Assembly (NCBI GenBank): GCA_964431735.1
Contig: CAYSLJ010000026.1
Coordinates: 1-52,067 of the forward strand
From: CALARM01 sp964431735
GTDB lineage: Bacteria; Vulcanimicrobiota; SpSt-956; JAKJGF01
Direction of reading: 5' to 3'
Length of the DNA: 52,067 bases
Part shown: piece by piece, positions 25,908-35,012 of the stretch
Numbering within the stretch: position 1 is the stretch's first letter
Layout of the letters: every line of letters starts with the position of its first letter
Translations under genes and position numbers: made by a program
The notes under the pieces: generated by a model
What the model was told of the DNA's origin: nothing
Seen by the model: only the letters and a program-made list of their open reading frames with translations
Databases searched by the model: none

Positions 25908-25912
25908 TGTAA

Positions 25913-25941
25913 TTGACTTTTAAAAATATATTGTTTATAAT
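25913..25941 (+). promoter_or_regulatory. Sigma-70-type promoter of the kinase-receiver gene
   Basis: TTGACT (25913-25918), a 17-base spacer and TATAAT (25936-25941) form a near-consensus promoter. It is placed between the terminator and the AAAGGAG ribosome-binding site (25958-25964) of the next gene. Confidence 0.75.
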
Positions 25942-25971
25942 TTTAAAAGTAAAATTTAAAGGAGATAAATT

Positions 25972-27723
25972 ATGCTATGCGTGGAATGTTACCACGATAA
26001 TCCGGAAGGGATATCCTTTTGTGAAAAATGTGGTTATCCTCTTACTCCTCAGGATAAGGAAGAAGCCCCGAAAACAGAATTACTTGCAGATCGTTACAGA
26101 ATTATATCTCCCCTTACGGAAGGTGGCACAGGCAGTGTTCATTTAGGGTATGACATAAGACTGAACAAGGTATGTGCAATAAAAGAACTGTTTAAAAAAA
26201 GACTTGAAGAAATGTCAAAGATGGAGTATGAAGCAAGTATAAGTTTATTTAAAAAAGAAGTAGAATTACTTGCCAATCTGAGACATCCGAATATTCCGTG
26301 TGTAACTGATTATTTTATAGAAAATGAACGTTATTACCTTGTTATGGATTATATAGACGGTAAAGATCTCGAGTTAACTCTTGATGAAGAAGGGGCTGTT
26401 TCTGAAAAACAGGTTATTGAATGGGCCATACAGATCTGCAGAATCCTGGAATATTTACATGGTCAGTTTCCTCCAATTATTCATGGTGATATAAAACCTG
26501 CGAATCTGATAATAAGAAAAACAGACGGAGCTATTATTCTGGTTGATTTCGGCTCTGCATCGGCAGCTACATCCAAAAAAACGCTTGATACTTCATATGG
26601 AACAGAAGGATATGCCTCACCGGAACAATATCTTGGGAAACTTGATGCCAGATGTGACATATATTCTCTCGGTGTGACACTTTACGAACTTCTTACAGGT
26701 AATCTTCCGGAAACAGCTTTTGAATTCGGCCCTCTTCGTGAAGCAAGGCCGGATCTGACTATATCGGAAGACATAGACAATATAGTAAGTAAATCTGTAA
26801 ATTTCAAACCGGAATTAAGGTATGAGAGCGCAAAAAAACTTAAACACGATCTACTTACAGCTTATAATAAAAAATATTCTTCCATAGTAAGCCAGTATAA
26901 AACAAATACACTTATTATGGCTCATCCGGAAATGATAGTACCACCTCATAAAGAAGAGAAAAAAATAATAAAGGTTATGGTTGTTGATGATGAAGAAACA
27001 ATGAGGGATTCCCTGAGAGAAATTACCAGTTATTTCAACGATATAAAACTCGTTGCAGAAGCTTCAAGCGGTGAAGAAGCTCTCCACATATTTTCAGATC
27101 TGAAAGAAAAACCTGATATAATACTGATGGACATCAATCTTCCGCACATAAGTGGTATAGAAGTAACACAGAAGCTTATGCCTCTCTGTCCTGACCTGAA
27201 AGTTATTATGTTCTCGGCCTATCTGGATGAACATAAATTTATTTCATCTTTTAACGCAGGAGCTACAGGTTATATATATAAAATAGGTACTTCATGGAAA
27301 GAACTTGAAGATTCTATAAGAAAAGCTTTTGACGGAGGCCATCCTATTTCTTCAAGTGCCAATTCCTTATTTGTAGATTTAATCAGAAGTAAAAAAATCT
27401 TCGATACAATAACACCATGTACGTCTGATAAAGAAGTTATTGAAATATCGTCAGTCAGCCAAATGAAAGAAGAAGAAGAACTGGTTTTTCCCTCTAAAAA
27501 AATCACCGGAAAAGATGAACAGGAAAAAAGTGAAGAATTACTGGAAGAAGTAATAGATGATGAGTTTGAACATATTATTGACGAAGAAGTAATTGAAATA
27601 AAGGAAGAAACCGGTGACGAAGAAGTAATTGGAATAAAGGAAGAAACCGGTGACGAAGAAGTAATTGAAATAAAGGAAGAAACCGGTGACGAAGAAGTAA
27701 TTGAAATAAAGGAAGAAACCGGT
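25972..27723 (+). CDS. Zinc-ribbon Ser/Thr protein kinase with receiver domain (5' part, ends at gap)
   Basis: 584 residues are visible before the N run. A zinc ribbon (Cys3, Cys6, Cys17, Cys20) opens the protein. A eukaryotic-type kinase domain (about 40-305) follows: TEGGTGSV loop, Lys71, IHGDIKPANLI with Asp163 (HGD in place of HRD), VDFGSAS with Asp182, and GTEGYASPEQ. A receiver domain (about 334-450) has MVVDDEE, Asp387 and GYIYKIG. The sequence ends in four 12-residue DEEVIEIKEETG repeats at the gap. The fusion would couple Ser/Thr phosphorylation with two-component input. The promoter and SD are excellent. It probably continues as the ORF at 27824; the 100 Ns say nothing about frame. 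Confidence 0.88.
27580..27723 (+). repeat. 36-bp coding tandem repeat abutting the assembly gap
   Basis: Four 36-bp units (27580, 27616, 27652, 27688), each encoding DEEVIEIKEETG, are nearly identical (one Glu-to-Gly change in unit 2). The array stops exactly where the Ns begin, so the true copy number is unknown. Confidence 0.97.
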
Positions 27724-27823
27724 NNNNNNNNNNNNNNNNNNNNNNNNNNNNNNNNNNNNNNNNNNNNNNNNNNNNNNNNNNNNNNNNNNNNNNNNNNNNN
27801 NNNNNNNNNNNNNNNNNNNNNNN
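27724..27823. other. Scaffold gap (100 N)
   Basis: Exactly 100 Ns, the conventional length for a gap of unknown size. It was presumably caused by collapse of the 36-bp coding repeat. Confidence 0.98.
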
Positions 27824-28711
27824 GAAAAAATAGAGACAGACATCAATCCCCCCGGGGTGGCGGCAGAGGAGACAAAAGAGACTGTTAACGGAATAAAAGA
27901 AATTGAAAGTGATTTTCTACATAGAACAGACGCCAGTAGTGAATTTATAACGTCAACACTCTGTCCTCTCTGTAACATATCGTCAAACAGACCGGGAGCC
28001 AAATTCTGTAAAGAATGCGGGCAAAAACTGTCAGGAGAAGATTTTCTCCTGTCACAGCAATATCTTCAGCTGACAGAAAAATTTCTTCAATTTGCTTCTC
28101 TAAATTCTCTTATTATAGAAATACAGCAGAATAAAGAAAAACTTGATGAAGGCTTTTTCCGATATCTGGACAAAAAAATGGAAATATTTGCTAAAAAAGA
28201 GAATTCCGAGCTTATTAACTCCATGAGCTATCTGTACAAGATTATGGATAATCTCCACATAAGAAAAGCAGTTGCAGTTGAGCCGGCAAAGTCTGCTGTC
28301 ACCACAATCAGACCGGTAAAAAGTCAGGAAGAAAGTGAAAAAGAAGAAATCAGAAAAAAGAAAAAATTCGGCCATGTGGATTCCGGTCGATTGAGGGGGG
28401 ATTCAGGAAGATTAAAGAAAAAATCCGATGATTCATGGAAACCTGCAAGAATCACCCCGGGTGATAGAGGGTCAAAGAGAATATCTGCAATGGAATACAG
28501 AAAGTATGTAGATATTATACAGGCACTGAGGCAGATTGTAGCTACAAAATCTCCGGAATTTCTATATGATACTATTGAAGAGAAAAAAGAAGAACTGGAT
28601 GAGAAATTCACTACAGTTTTAAAAAGGCAGATTGATTTTGCCATGGCAGAAAACGATAATGCTCAGGTAAAAGATTTAAAATATCTGCAAAAAATCATAA
28701 GCAATCATTAG
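27824..28711 (+). CDS. 3' part of the kinase-receiver protein: zinc ribbon and charged helices
   Basis: Open without a start from the gap (EKIETDINPPGVAAEETKE...), so I read it as the continuation of the kinase gene rather than a separate gene from the GTG at 27857. That GTG has only a GGGG run upstream. About 295 residues are visible. The zinc ribbon has CPLC and CKEC pairs (about 45-65) like that at the kinase N terminus. Two related helical modules follow (SLNSLIIEIQQNKEKLDEGF and SPEFLYDTIEEKKEELDEKF), suggesting an internal duplication, separated by a basic Ser-rich linker. Function unknown; possibly the kinase's interaction tail. Confidence 0.72.
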   Translation, partial: EKIETDINPPGVAAEETKETVNGIKEIESDFLHRTDASSEFITSTLCPLCNISSNRPGAKFCKECGQKLSGEDFLLSQQYLQLTEKFLQFASLNSLIIEIQQNKEKLDEGFFRYLDKKMEIFAKKENSELINSMSYLYKIMDNLHIRKAVAVEPAKSAVTTIRPVKSQEESEKEEIRKKKKFGHVDSGRLRGDSGRLKKKSDDSWKPARITPGDRGSKRISAMEYRKYVDIIQALRQIVATKSPEFLYDTIEEKKEELDEKFTTVLKRQIDFAMAENDNAQVKDLKYLQKIISNH

Positions 28712-28780
28712 AAATCGTCACGCATGACGGGTATACATAACATACGTATGGTCTCTATTTTTTTATTATGGTAATACTGA

Positions 28781-29443
28781 ATGAAAAATATATTAATTTT
28801 TGGTGCATCAGGTCATGGAAAAGTAGTTATAGATATAATTGAAAAAGAGCATATCTATAATATTTCAGGACTGATTGATGATAATAAGAATTTACCTGTT
28901 GATTTTTCTGGCTACAGGCTCCTTGGTACAACTGACGACATCATTCATATTATAAAAAAATATGATATTTACGGTGGAATAGTGGCCATAGGTGATAACT
29001 GGACAAGATCTAAAGTAGTTGGAAAAATCAAATCCATACTCCCTGATTTCCCGTTTGTCAATACCATTCATCCTTCTGCCCTGATTGCCCGCGATGTAAC
29101 AACAGGAAAAGGATGTGTTGTTATGGCAGGAACAGTAATAAACAGCAATACCAGAACAGGAGATTTCTGTATTATAAACACCAGAGCTTCTGTTGATCAT
29201 GATAATATTATAGAAGATTATGCAAGTATAGCGCCGGGAGTTACTACAGGAGGAAATGTAAAAATAGGTTCTTTCAGTGCTGTTTCTCTGGGAGCAAATA
29301 TTATTCATGGCATAACTGTAGGAGAACAGACCGTAGTAGGCGCAGGCTCAACTGTATTAAAGGATCTGCCATCTTATGTGGTGGCTTACGGCACACCGGC
29401 ACAGGTTGTAAGGGGGAGAAAAGCGGGAGAGAAGTATTTGTGA
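28781..29443 (+). CDS. NeuD/PglD-family sugar O/N-acyltransferase
   Basis: The product is 220 residues. The N-terminal Rossmann-like part starts MKNILIFGASGHGKVV. The C-terminal left-handed beta-helix has hexapeptide repeats (residues about 95-205). HPSALIA and SVDHDNIIEDYASIAPGV match the family, with the His in VDHD the likely catalytic base by analogy with PglD. It transfers acetyl or acyl groups from CoA to a nucleotide- or lipid-linked amino sugar for surface glycans. It opens the polysaccharide segment. The SD is weak. The stop codon is part of the GTGAAGA heptad array. Confidence 0.88.
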   Translation: MKNILIFGASGHGKVVIDIIEKEHIYNISGLIDDNKNLPVDFSGYRLLGTTDDIIHIIKKYDIYGGIVAIGDNWTRSKVVGKIKSILPDFPFVNTIHPSALIARDVTTGKGCVVMAGTVINSNTRTGDFCIINTRASVDHDNIIEDYASIAPGVTTGGNVKIGSFSAVSLGANIIHGITVGEQTVVGAGSTVLKDLPSYVVAYGTPAQVVRGRKAGEKYL

Positions 29444-29595
29444 AGAGTGAGAAGTGAAGAGTGAGAAGTGAATAGTGAATAGTGAATAGTGAAGGGTGAG
29501 TAGGGGCGTTTAATTAAACGCCCCGGGATTAAACACGCATCACGCATTACGCATCACGCATTACGCATCACGCATTACGCATCACGCATCACGAA
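29441..29595. repeat. Composite heptad element with 22-bp perfect palindrome core
   Basis: Nine GTGANNN units (GTGAAGA, GTGAGAA, GTGAATA x3 and others, 29441-29500) lead to a perfect palindrome at 29503-29524, with arms GGGGCGTTTAA and its complement. Alternating TCACGCA/TTACGCA units run to 29595. It lies between convergent genes and overlaps both stops. It is the clearest example of arm-core-arm architecture. Confidence 0.93.
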
Positions 29596-30089
29596 TTCCC
29601 CTTTAAAAATTCTTCATACAGATGGACCATATCATAAAAAGGCAGAGCAAAAGGTAAGAGACTTCCAAAAGTATTATCAGTATATATTTTAACAGTTTTT
29701 TTTAAAAAACATCTGTCAGGTATCAGATGAAGTCTTCCCTCTTTTATAAAATATCCGAAGGTTCTGCACGATAAAGGTCTTGCAGGATAAATAGTGCAAC
29801 ACTTATCTGTAAGATTATAAAAGGGACAGTTATTATAAAGAAGGTTACCTGTAGAAGTGTCTATGACTTTACTCACGTAATCTTTAAATCTATCCAGTTC
29901 TTCAGGAGATCTTCCGGAATTAACAAGGTATTGTTTTATATAATCATATTCCAGTGCAGTGGCACCCTGTGATGCCGAAGAAGTACAGCACATACTACAT
30001 CCATTACATGGATTTTCTCTGTGCACCGGTAGATGACTGTCCACTTCTTTATAAATCATTTCCACCTGTCTGTAAAATAAAGGTTCCAT
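29589..30089 (-). CDS. YkgJ-family CxxCxxCC cysteine-cluster protein
   Basis: The 166-residue protein has CNGCSMCC at about residues 28-35, then CPFYNLTDKCCTIYPARPLSC, the signature of the putative zinc/iron-chelating YkgJ family. The family is widely distributed without a settled function; some relatives are encoded near flagellin-modification genes. Here it sits between an acetyltransferase and glycosyltransferases. AGGAG lies about 13 bases from the ATG, a long spacing. The stop is read from a heptad array. Confidence 0.85.
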   Translation of the reverse strand: MEPLFYRQVEMIYKEVDSHLPVHRENPCNGCSMCCTSSASQGATALEYDYIKQYLVNSGRSPEELDRFKDYVSKVIDTSTGNLLYNNCPFYNLTDKCCTIYPARPLSCRTFGYFIKEGRLHLIPDRCFLKKTVKIYTDNTFGSLLPFALPFYDMVHLYEEFLKGNS

Positions 30090-30114
30090 ATCGTGTTTTC
30101 AACTCCTGTATAAC

Positions 30115-30232
30115 ACTGACGCGTTATAATCGTGACGCGTAACGCGTAATTGATGCGCGAGTTATGAAACGTGACAGGTACATCACTATTCACCCTTCAC
30201 TTTTCACAACTCAAGACTCACGACTCACGTTC
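30115..30232. repeat. Composite heptad element
   Basis: TGACGCGTTATAATCGTGAC and GTAACGC/GTAATTG/GTGACAG units on the left switch near 30180 to TCACTAT, TCACCCT, TCACTTT, TCACAAC, ACTCAAG, ACTCACG. The right end overlaps the GT2 stop region. Confidence 0.75.
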
Positions 30233-32045
30233 TCAAAGAAAAATCTTCCCTGTCAGGTGTAAGATTCCTGTTATAATAAGGATCTCCTTTTTTCATAACA
30301 AATTTCCATTTTTTGTGAAACAATTCTACTTCTCTGAAGAATCTCTTTTCCTTTTCCGGCGTATCTTCATAACCTCTTGTCTTTGATTCATAATGATATA
30401 GTTCCGCATAAGGTGTCCAGACAATTAAATAGCCTTTTTCCCTTAATTTAAGGCACAGATCTATATCACCGAAGGAAAGAATGTAGTCTTCATCAAACCC
30501 GCTTATTTCATTAAAAACATCATGTCTCATCATAAGACATGCAGCAGTAACGGCGCTTACATTCTGTATTACCTTCAGTCTTCCTCCGTAACCGGCAAAA
30601 TCTCCGCTTAATCCCTTGTGAGAATGGCCGGCCACATCACCTATACCGAGAATTACCCCTCCATGCTGAATAGTTCCATCGGGGAAATATAATTTTGCTC
30701 CTGCAGCACCTACGTTTTTCCTTGTGACATGTTCGGCCATTCTAATAAAACAATCACTGTTTATAATTTCAGTATCATTATTTAAAAATAAAAGTATATC
30801 CCCTGCTGCTTCCTTTACGGCAAAATTATTTATTGCAGAATAATTAAAAGGATTATTCCATGTAATAATTTTTATATATTCTATTTTTTTTAATTCTTCA
30901 TAAAGTAAAAAAGTCTTCTCTTCTCTACTGTTATTTTCTGCAATTATTATTTCAATATTCATGTAATCCGATTTTTTTATTATTGAATTTATACATCTGG
31001 ATAGATCTTCCGAATGATCTGAATTCGGAATTATAACAGATATTTTCGGGCGATCTTTGACAGTGTATGTGACCTTATAAGAGGTTAAAAAAAGACCATC
31101 TTCTACAGTACCTTCCAGACCGATTCGTTTAATATGTTCTTCCAGAGCTTTTCTGGCAGAATGAACTGCCCGGGGCTTAACAGTTAAATTCATGGCAGTA
31201 GAATCTTTATGTATCCTCCAGTGATAGAGAATTTTCGGTATATGGATTATATTTTTTGCCACTTCTGACATCCTGAGATTGAGATCATAGTCCTGGCTTC
31301 CATCAAAGCCTTCTCTAAAACCTCCCAGCGACAGTAACAGAGATTTTCTGTATATGGCGAAATGGCCGATGTAATTATAACTTCTCAGAGTATCGGGGGA
31401 CCAGTCAGGTTTAAAATAATGGTCCAATCTTGTAGACCCTGCAATTTTATCCTCATCTGAATAGATTAAATCTGCGTCTCTATTATGCTGCAATATATGT
31501 ACTGCTTCAAAAAGGGCAAAAGTCGGTAACAGATCATCATGGTCTAGAAGTGCTATAAAATCTCCTGTCGCCATTGATAGAGCTTCATTTGAATTACCTG
31601 CTATACCTCTGTTTTCAGACAAAAATTTTACCTTTATCCTTTTATCTTTTTTTTTATATTCTTCAAGTATTTCTTTCACATAAATTTCTCTGTCAGAACC
31701 GTCTGCAATACACAGTTCCCATCCGGAATAGGTCTGAGCCAGAACAGATTCAATCATAGAAACAAGAAAATTTCTGTCCGTATTATATACCGGTACAAGG
31801 ATACTTATTTCAGGATTATATTCAAATACGATATTTCTCTCTTTTTCCAGTTCCCTTTCATCAGGTTCATTTCTCTTTATCCATTCTTTATAAAGCTTTT
31901 CACTGTTTAATTCGAATAACAGTTTCTCTTTTACTTTTCTTATAAAATCCTTTAAACTGCGGGTCCTTATATAAAGAATTGATTTTTTTATATATGTCAC
32001 AGGTTGAGTAATTAATTTCAAGTAAAAATCAGGTAAAATCTTCAT
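30225..32045 (-). CDS. Tandem GT2-family glycosyltransferase
   Basis: A 606-residue protein with two GT-A folds. Domain 1 (about 75-270) has EISILVPVYNTD, ENRGIAGNSNEAL and the metal-binding ALLDHDD. Domain 2 (about 325-560) has PKISVIIPNSDH, a NNFAVKEAAGDILLFLNND stretch and SFGDIDLCLKLREKG. Such two-domain GT2 proteins build O-antigen or other surface polysaccharide repeat units. No membrane segment is present. Its ATG overlaps the stop of the upstream GT9 gene (ATGA, 32042-32045), so translation is coupled. The sugar donor cannot be inferred. Confidence 0.9.
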   Translation of the reverse strand: MKILPDFYLKLITQPVTYIKKSILYIRTRSLKDFIRKVKEKLLFELNSEKLYKEWIKRNEPDERELEKERNIVFEYNPEISILVPVYNTDRNFLVSMIESVLAQTYSGWELCIADGSDREIYVKEILEEYKKKDKRIKVKFLSENRGIAGNSNEALSMATGDFIALLDHDDLLPTFALFEAVHILQHNRDADLIYSDEDKIAGSTRLDHYFKPDWSPDTLRSYNYIGHFAIYRKSLLLSLGGFREGFDGSQDYDLNLRMSEVAKNIIHIPKILYHWRIHKDSTAMNLTVKPRAVHSARKALEEHIKRIGLEGTVEDGLFLTSYKVTYTVKDRPKISVIIPNSDHSEDLSRCINSIIKKSDYMNIEIIIAENNSREEKTFLLYEELKKIEYIKIITWNNPFNYSAINNFAVKEAAGDILLFLNNDTEIINSDCFIRMAEHVTRKNVGAAGAKLYFPDGTIQHGGVILGIGDVAGHSHKGLSGDFAGYGGRLKVIQNVSAVTAACLMMRHDVFNEISGFDEDYILSFGDIDLCLKLREKGYLIVWTPYAELYHYESKTRGYEDTPEKEKRFFREVELFHKKWKFVMKKGDPYYNRNLTPDREDFSLRT

Positions 32046-33763
32046 ATTTCTCTCAATAAATCCATTTGTCCGGAAATTGCCATTAATTCACATATACCAT
32101 CAAGAACTTTCTCAGGGGAAATTTTTTTAAGACACTTCAAATCAAAAGGACAGTCTTCAGGACGTAATTTATAACATGGAGAACAGAAGGTATCTCTGTA
32201 AATAACAAGGGATTTATCGCCGTAAGGCTGCCATTCATGAGGCAGTACATGACCGCTGAAAATAATTAATAAAGGTATTCCGAGCACTCCTGCTATATGA
32301 CCGGGGCCGCTGTTATTTCCTATAAAAATATTACAATGTTTCAGAACTGACATAAATTGCTTCAAATTAAGTATTCCTGCAAGAGAAAGGACATTATCTT
32401 TACAAACACTCAGAGCCATTATTTCTTCTATAAGCTTCGTATCCCCCTTTCCTCCGAATAAAAAGATTTTACCCTTATATTTTTTTGCAAGTAAATCAAT
32501 AAGTAGAGCGAAATAAGAAGGGGGCCAGCACCTCATATTAGTGCCAGAGCCGGGATGAATGGCTGCAATAAAAGGAGTCTCCCTGATAATTGATTTTATA
32601 TCTTCAGGTATATCTTCTTCAAAAAACAGTTCAGGTAAGGTATATTCATAATTTATAGTATGAACAGACGGAAGGGACATAATCAGTTCACATAACTGAG
32701 CCGAAATATGCGGTTTCCATAACTGTCTCGGCACATCTTTCAATATATCTCCGTCCAGACTTATATTGAGAGGAACAGAACAGTCTTTACTTCTGTATCC
32801 TGCCTTATATACTGCACCTGATATATTCAGAATCTCCCTTGTATCGCTGAATCTTCTGAGATCTATTGCGAGATCGAAATTCATTGAATAAAGAGTTTCT
32901 TTTAATCTATCAAGATCTGCTCTATCATGGAAATTTTCTCCCTTTTCCGATTTCTCATGAAAAAAATTGAAACATATAATATTATCTATTTCTTTAACAG
33001 TTTCCAGTAATGGTTTTGCCCATGACCCGCAGAGCACGGTAATATGAGAATCGGGAAATTTCTTTCTGAGTATGTTAATTGCAGGGAGACCTGAAATAAC
33101 ATCGCCAATATGATCTAACTTCAAAACAAGAATTTTATTGATAGCTTCCGCTTTTATTCCTTTAACGGAAGGAGGTGTGAAAGTTTCATTCAGAAAAGGT
33201 TCATAATGTTTTATATATACAGGATCTTCTAATTGTTCATCAGAAGGTGTTTCAATATATGTCTTCCGAAGGCATGTAATATGTTCGTGAGAAAGGTTAC
33301 AGAAAAATTTTTCACTTATATTATTTATCCAGATCATATCTGCAGAGGAAGGAGTATTTCTGATAATAAATCTTTCCCGAAAAGATACATTTCCTTTGAA
33401 AAGAATCTGTTTATTTATAGAAGCGGTCTGTCCTGTTTCAGTTACTGCTTTAATGACGACTCCATATGTATTTCCGTCTTTTAAACCTTTTAATTCATGT
33501 ACAAATGTAAATCCGGAACAGATACTGTTTTTCACCGACGGATAAGCGAGAGCAACGTCAGTTCTAGCATGGCCGTATCTGGCATTACCCAGGAACTGTC
33601 CTTCAAAATAAATTTCAATCGTCTTTATGGTTTTATGTGAAATAGCCCATCCCGATATCTCAAGAGAATCAAAAAAAATCTCCAGATTATCGCAGTGAAG
33701 CATTATATTTTTTAATCTCTTTATATATGTAATAAGAGGCCTTAAGAGTGATTTTATAAACAT
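32042..33763 (-). CDS. GT9-family glycosyltransferase (heptosyltransferase-like) with N-terminal accessory domain
   Basis: The product is 573 residues. Residues about 20-145 form a beta-rich accessory domain (LEISGWAIS, EIYFEGQFLGNARYGHARTDVA) of a kind often fused to glycan enzymes. Residues about 205-560 are GT9: ILVLKLDHIGDVISGLPAIN, AAIHPGSGTNMRCWPP and FIGNNSGPGHIAG. GT9 enzymes transfer ADP-heptose or related sugars to lipopolysaccharide core, so an LPS-like surface glycan is suggested. A Cys cluster (CSPC, CPFDLKC) near the C terminus is common in this subgroup. The SD is weak; the start is 16 bases from a GTGACGC array. It is coupled to the GT2 gene. Confidence 0.88.
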   Translation of the reverse strand: MFIKSLLRPLITYIKRLKNIMLHCDNLEIFFDSLEISGWAISHKTIKTIEIYFEGQFLGNARYGHARTDVALAYPSVKNSICSGFTFVHELKGLKDGNTYGVVIKAVTETGQTASINKQILFKGNVSFRERFIIRNTPSSADMIWINNISEKFFCNLSHEHITCLRKTYIETPSDEQLEDPVYIKHYEPFLNETFTPPSVKGIKAEAINKILVLKLDHIGDVISGLPAINILRKKFPDSHITVLCGSWAKPLLETVKEIDNIICFNFFHEKSEKGENFHDRADLDRLKETLYSMNFDLAIDLRRFSDTREILNISGAVYKAGYRSKDCSVPLNISLDGDILKDVPRQLWKPHISAQLCELIMSLPSVHTINYEYTLPELFFEEDIPEDIKSIIRETPFIAAIHPGSGTNMRCWPPSYFALLIDLLAKKYKGKIFLFGGKGDTKLIEEIMALSVCKDNVLSLAGILNLKQFMSVLKHCNIFIGNNSGPGHIAGVLGIPLLIIFSGHVLPHEWQPYGDKSLVIYRDTFCSPCYKLRPEDCPFDLKCLKKISPEKVLDGICELMAISGQMDLLREI

Positions 33764-33778
33764 ATTTATCGGGAAATC

Positions 33779-33802
33779 GTGACGCGTGACGCGTGACGGG
33801 TA
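33779..33802. repeat. Heptad array, GTGACGC units
   Basis: GTGACGC, GTGACGC and GTGACGG, just upstream of the GT9 start on the minus strand and 28 bases before a family B element. Confidence 0.85.
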
Positions 33803-33829
33803 ACCGGACTTTTATTTCCTCTGTTATTA

Positions 33830-33946
33830 CTGAGGTGAGCATAAATAATACATATTACGTTCATTACGCGTAACGGGTGATGCGTGACGCGAGGATTATC
33901 TGTAATTTACAATGAACTACAATATAAATGCTTATGCTCAGCTCAG
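33830..33946. mobile_element. Family B inverted-repeat element (complete copy)
   Basis: A 117-bp element begins CTGAGGTGAGCATAAATAAT and ends GCTTATGCTCAGCTCAG. It is flanked by TA on the left and TG on the right. The centre carries TTACGCGTAACGG/GTGATGC/GTGACGC heptads followed by the GAGGA found in other copies. It encodes nothing. Confidence 0.8.
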
Positions 33947-34172
33947 TGACATTTAACATTACATTTCGTAAATTTTCTATCCCCATCAGATAATTCCTTT
34001 TTTATAAGAAATTTTCCTAAAAACTTGAATTTTTTTATTTTCTTATGTAATATGTAGTGAGTGGAGAGCAGTGAGTCGGGAGTCGGGGAAAGTGAGAAGT
34101 GAATGGTTGAACCCACCCGTTAACGCGTCACGATTATTACGCGTCACTCTTCAGAAAGGATTTCAATTTAAT
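33947..34172. other. Divergent intergenic region before the methyltransferase
   Basis: AT-rich sequence to about 34050 may hold promoter elements, but I cannot name any. A composite heptad element follows (34052-34152): GTGAGTG, GTGAGTC, GTGAGAA and GTGAATG, then TTAACGC/GTCACGA/TTACGCGTCAC. The in-frame upstream extension of the methyltransferase (from 34071) is read through this array and is not real. Confidence 0.65.
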
Positions 34173-35012
34173 ATGGATTTTTCACTTTTAACCGGCGAAA
34201 GAACAGAAGATCTCGGTCTGGGAATCCCCTATGAACGATGGTCTCTTTCACAGCTTCTGGAAAAATTATATTTTATATATGATTTTTCAACAGTCCTTGA
34301 AGGGCCCGGAGACGGTATGGCCGGTATAAAAGGTCTGAACAGCATACCTTTTGCCGGGAGAAACTGCCATGTTTCAGTAATTCTTCCTTCTGAAAAACAG
34401 ATTGAAATAGCCAGATATGTCTACAAACAGCATAATCTGGATGTAACATTTCAGAGATCGGAACATTTTGAAATGGACTATCCCGATAAATCCTTCGATC
34501 TTGTATGGAACTTCTGTGTTACTCACATTCTGGATTCGGAAAAAATTATAGATAACATGGTAAGGATTTCCAGTAAGTACGTAATGATTATTGTCCCGAA
34601 CCTGCTTAATTACGGTTTTTTACTCCATAAAATAGATCATGTTCTTACAGGAGAGCCGTGGATTCATGGAAATATAAATTATATGAATATACCAAAAATA
34701 AAAAGTGCTCTTGAAAAACGGGGCATGTCCGTAAAACAGACATTTCTTGTAGATGTCCCTTTCTGGCCTGATATAGATAAACCGATAGAGGCAGTCATAG
34801 GCAATCTCTTCCCTTTCCTGAAAAAATGGTTAAATAAAAGAGCTGAAGAAAGATATAAAACATGCTCTTATAAATTTGATGATCTTCCCTATTTTACACA
34901 TGACCCTGCTTTCGAGAAACTTATGGCTAAATTGAGTTTTATAGAAAGGTATTTTCCTGAATTTATCAGGGTATTATTTGCCCATCACAATGGAGTTATT
35001 GCTCAGAAATAA
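34173..35012 (+). CDS. Class I SAM-dependent methyltransferase-like protein
   Basis: The product is 279 residues. The N-terminal half has a Rossmann-like pattern: STVLEGPGDGMAGIKGLN, possibly replacing the GxGxG motif I; VSVILPSEKQIEIARY as motif II; then DKSFDLVWNFCVTH and MIIVPNLLNYG. This fits a methyltransferase-11-like fold with a degenerate motif I (EGPGDG), so SAM binding is likely but not certain. Start ATG 34173 has AAAGGA 12 bases upstream. Its stop overlaps the ATG of the next glycosyltransferase (TAATG at 35010-35014), so the pair is translationally coupled and probably acts on the same glycan. Confidence 0.72.
   Translation: MDFSLLTGERTEDLGLGIPYERWSLSQLLEKLYFIYDFSTVLEGPGDGMAGIKGLNSIPFAGRNCHVSVILPSEKQIEIARYVYKQHNLDVTFQRSEHFEMDYPDKSFDLVWNFCVTHILDSEKIIDNMVRISSKYVMIIVPNLLNYGFLLHKIDHVLTGEPWIHGNINYMNIPKIKSALEKRGMSVKQTFLVDVPFWPDIDKPIEAVIGNLFPFLKKWLNKRAEERYKTCSYKFDDLPYFTHDPAFEKLMAKLSFIERYFPEFIRVLFAHHNGVIAQK

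Noticed and set aside
27724..27888. Kinase reading frame continuing through the Ns to a stop at 27888
   Set aside because: The gap length is a placeholder, so the frame after it is arbitrary; the other frame is open to 28711 and carries a zinc ribbon.
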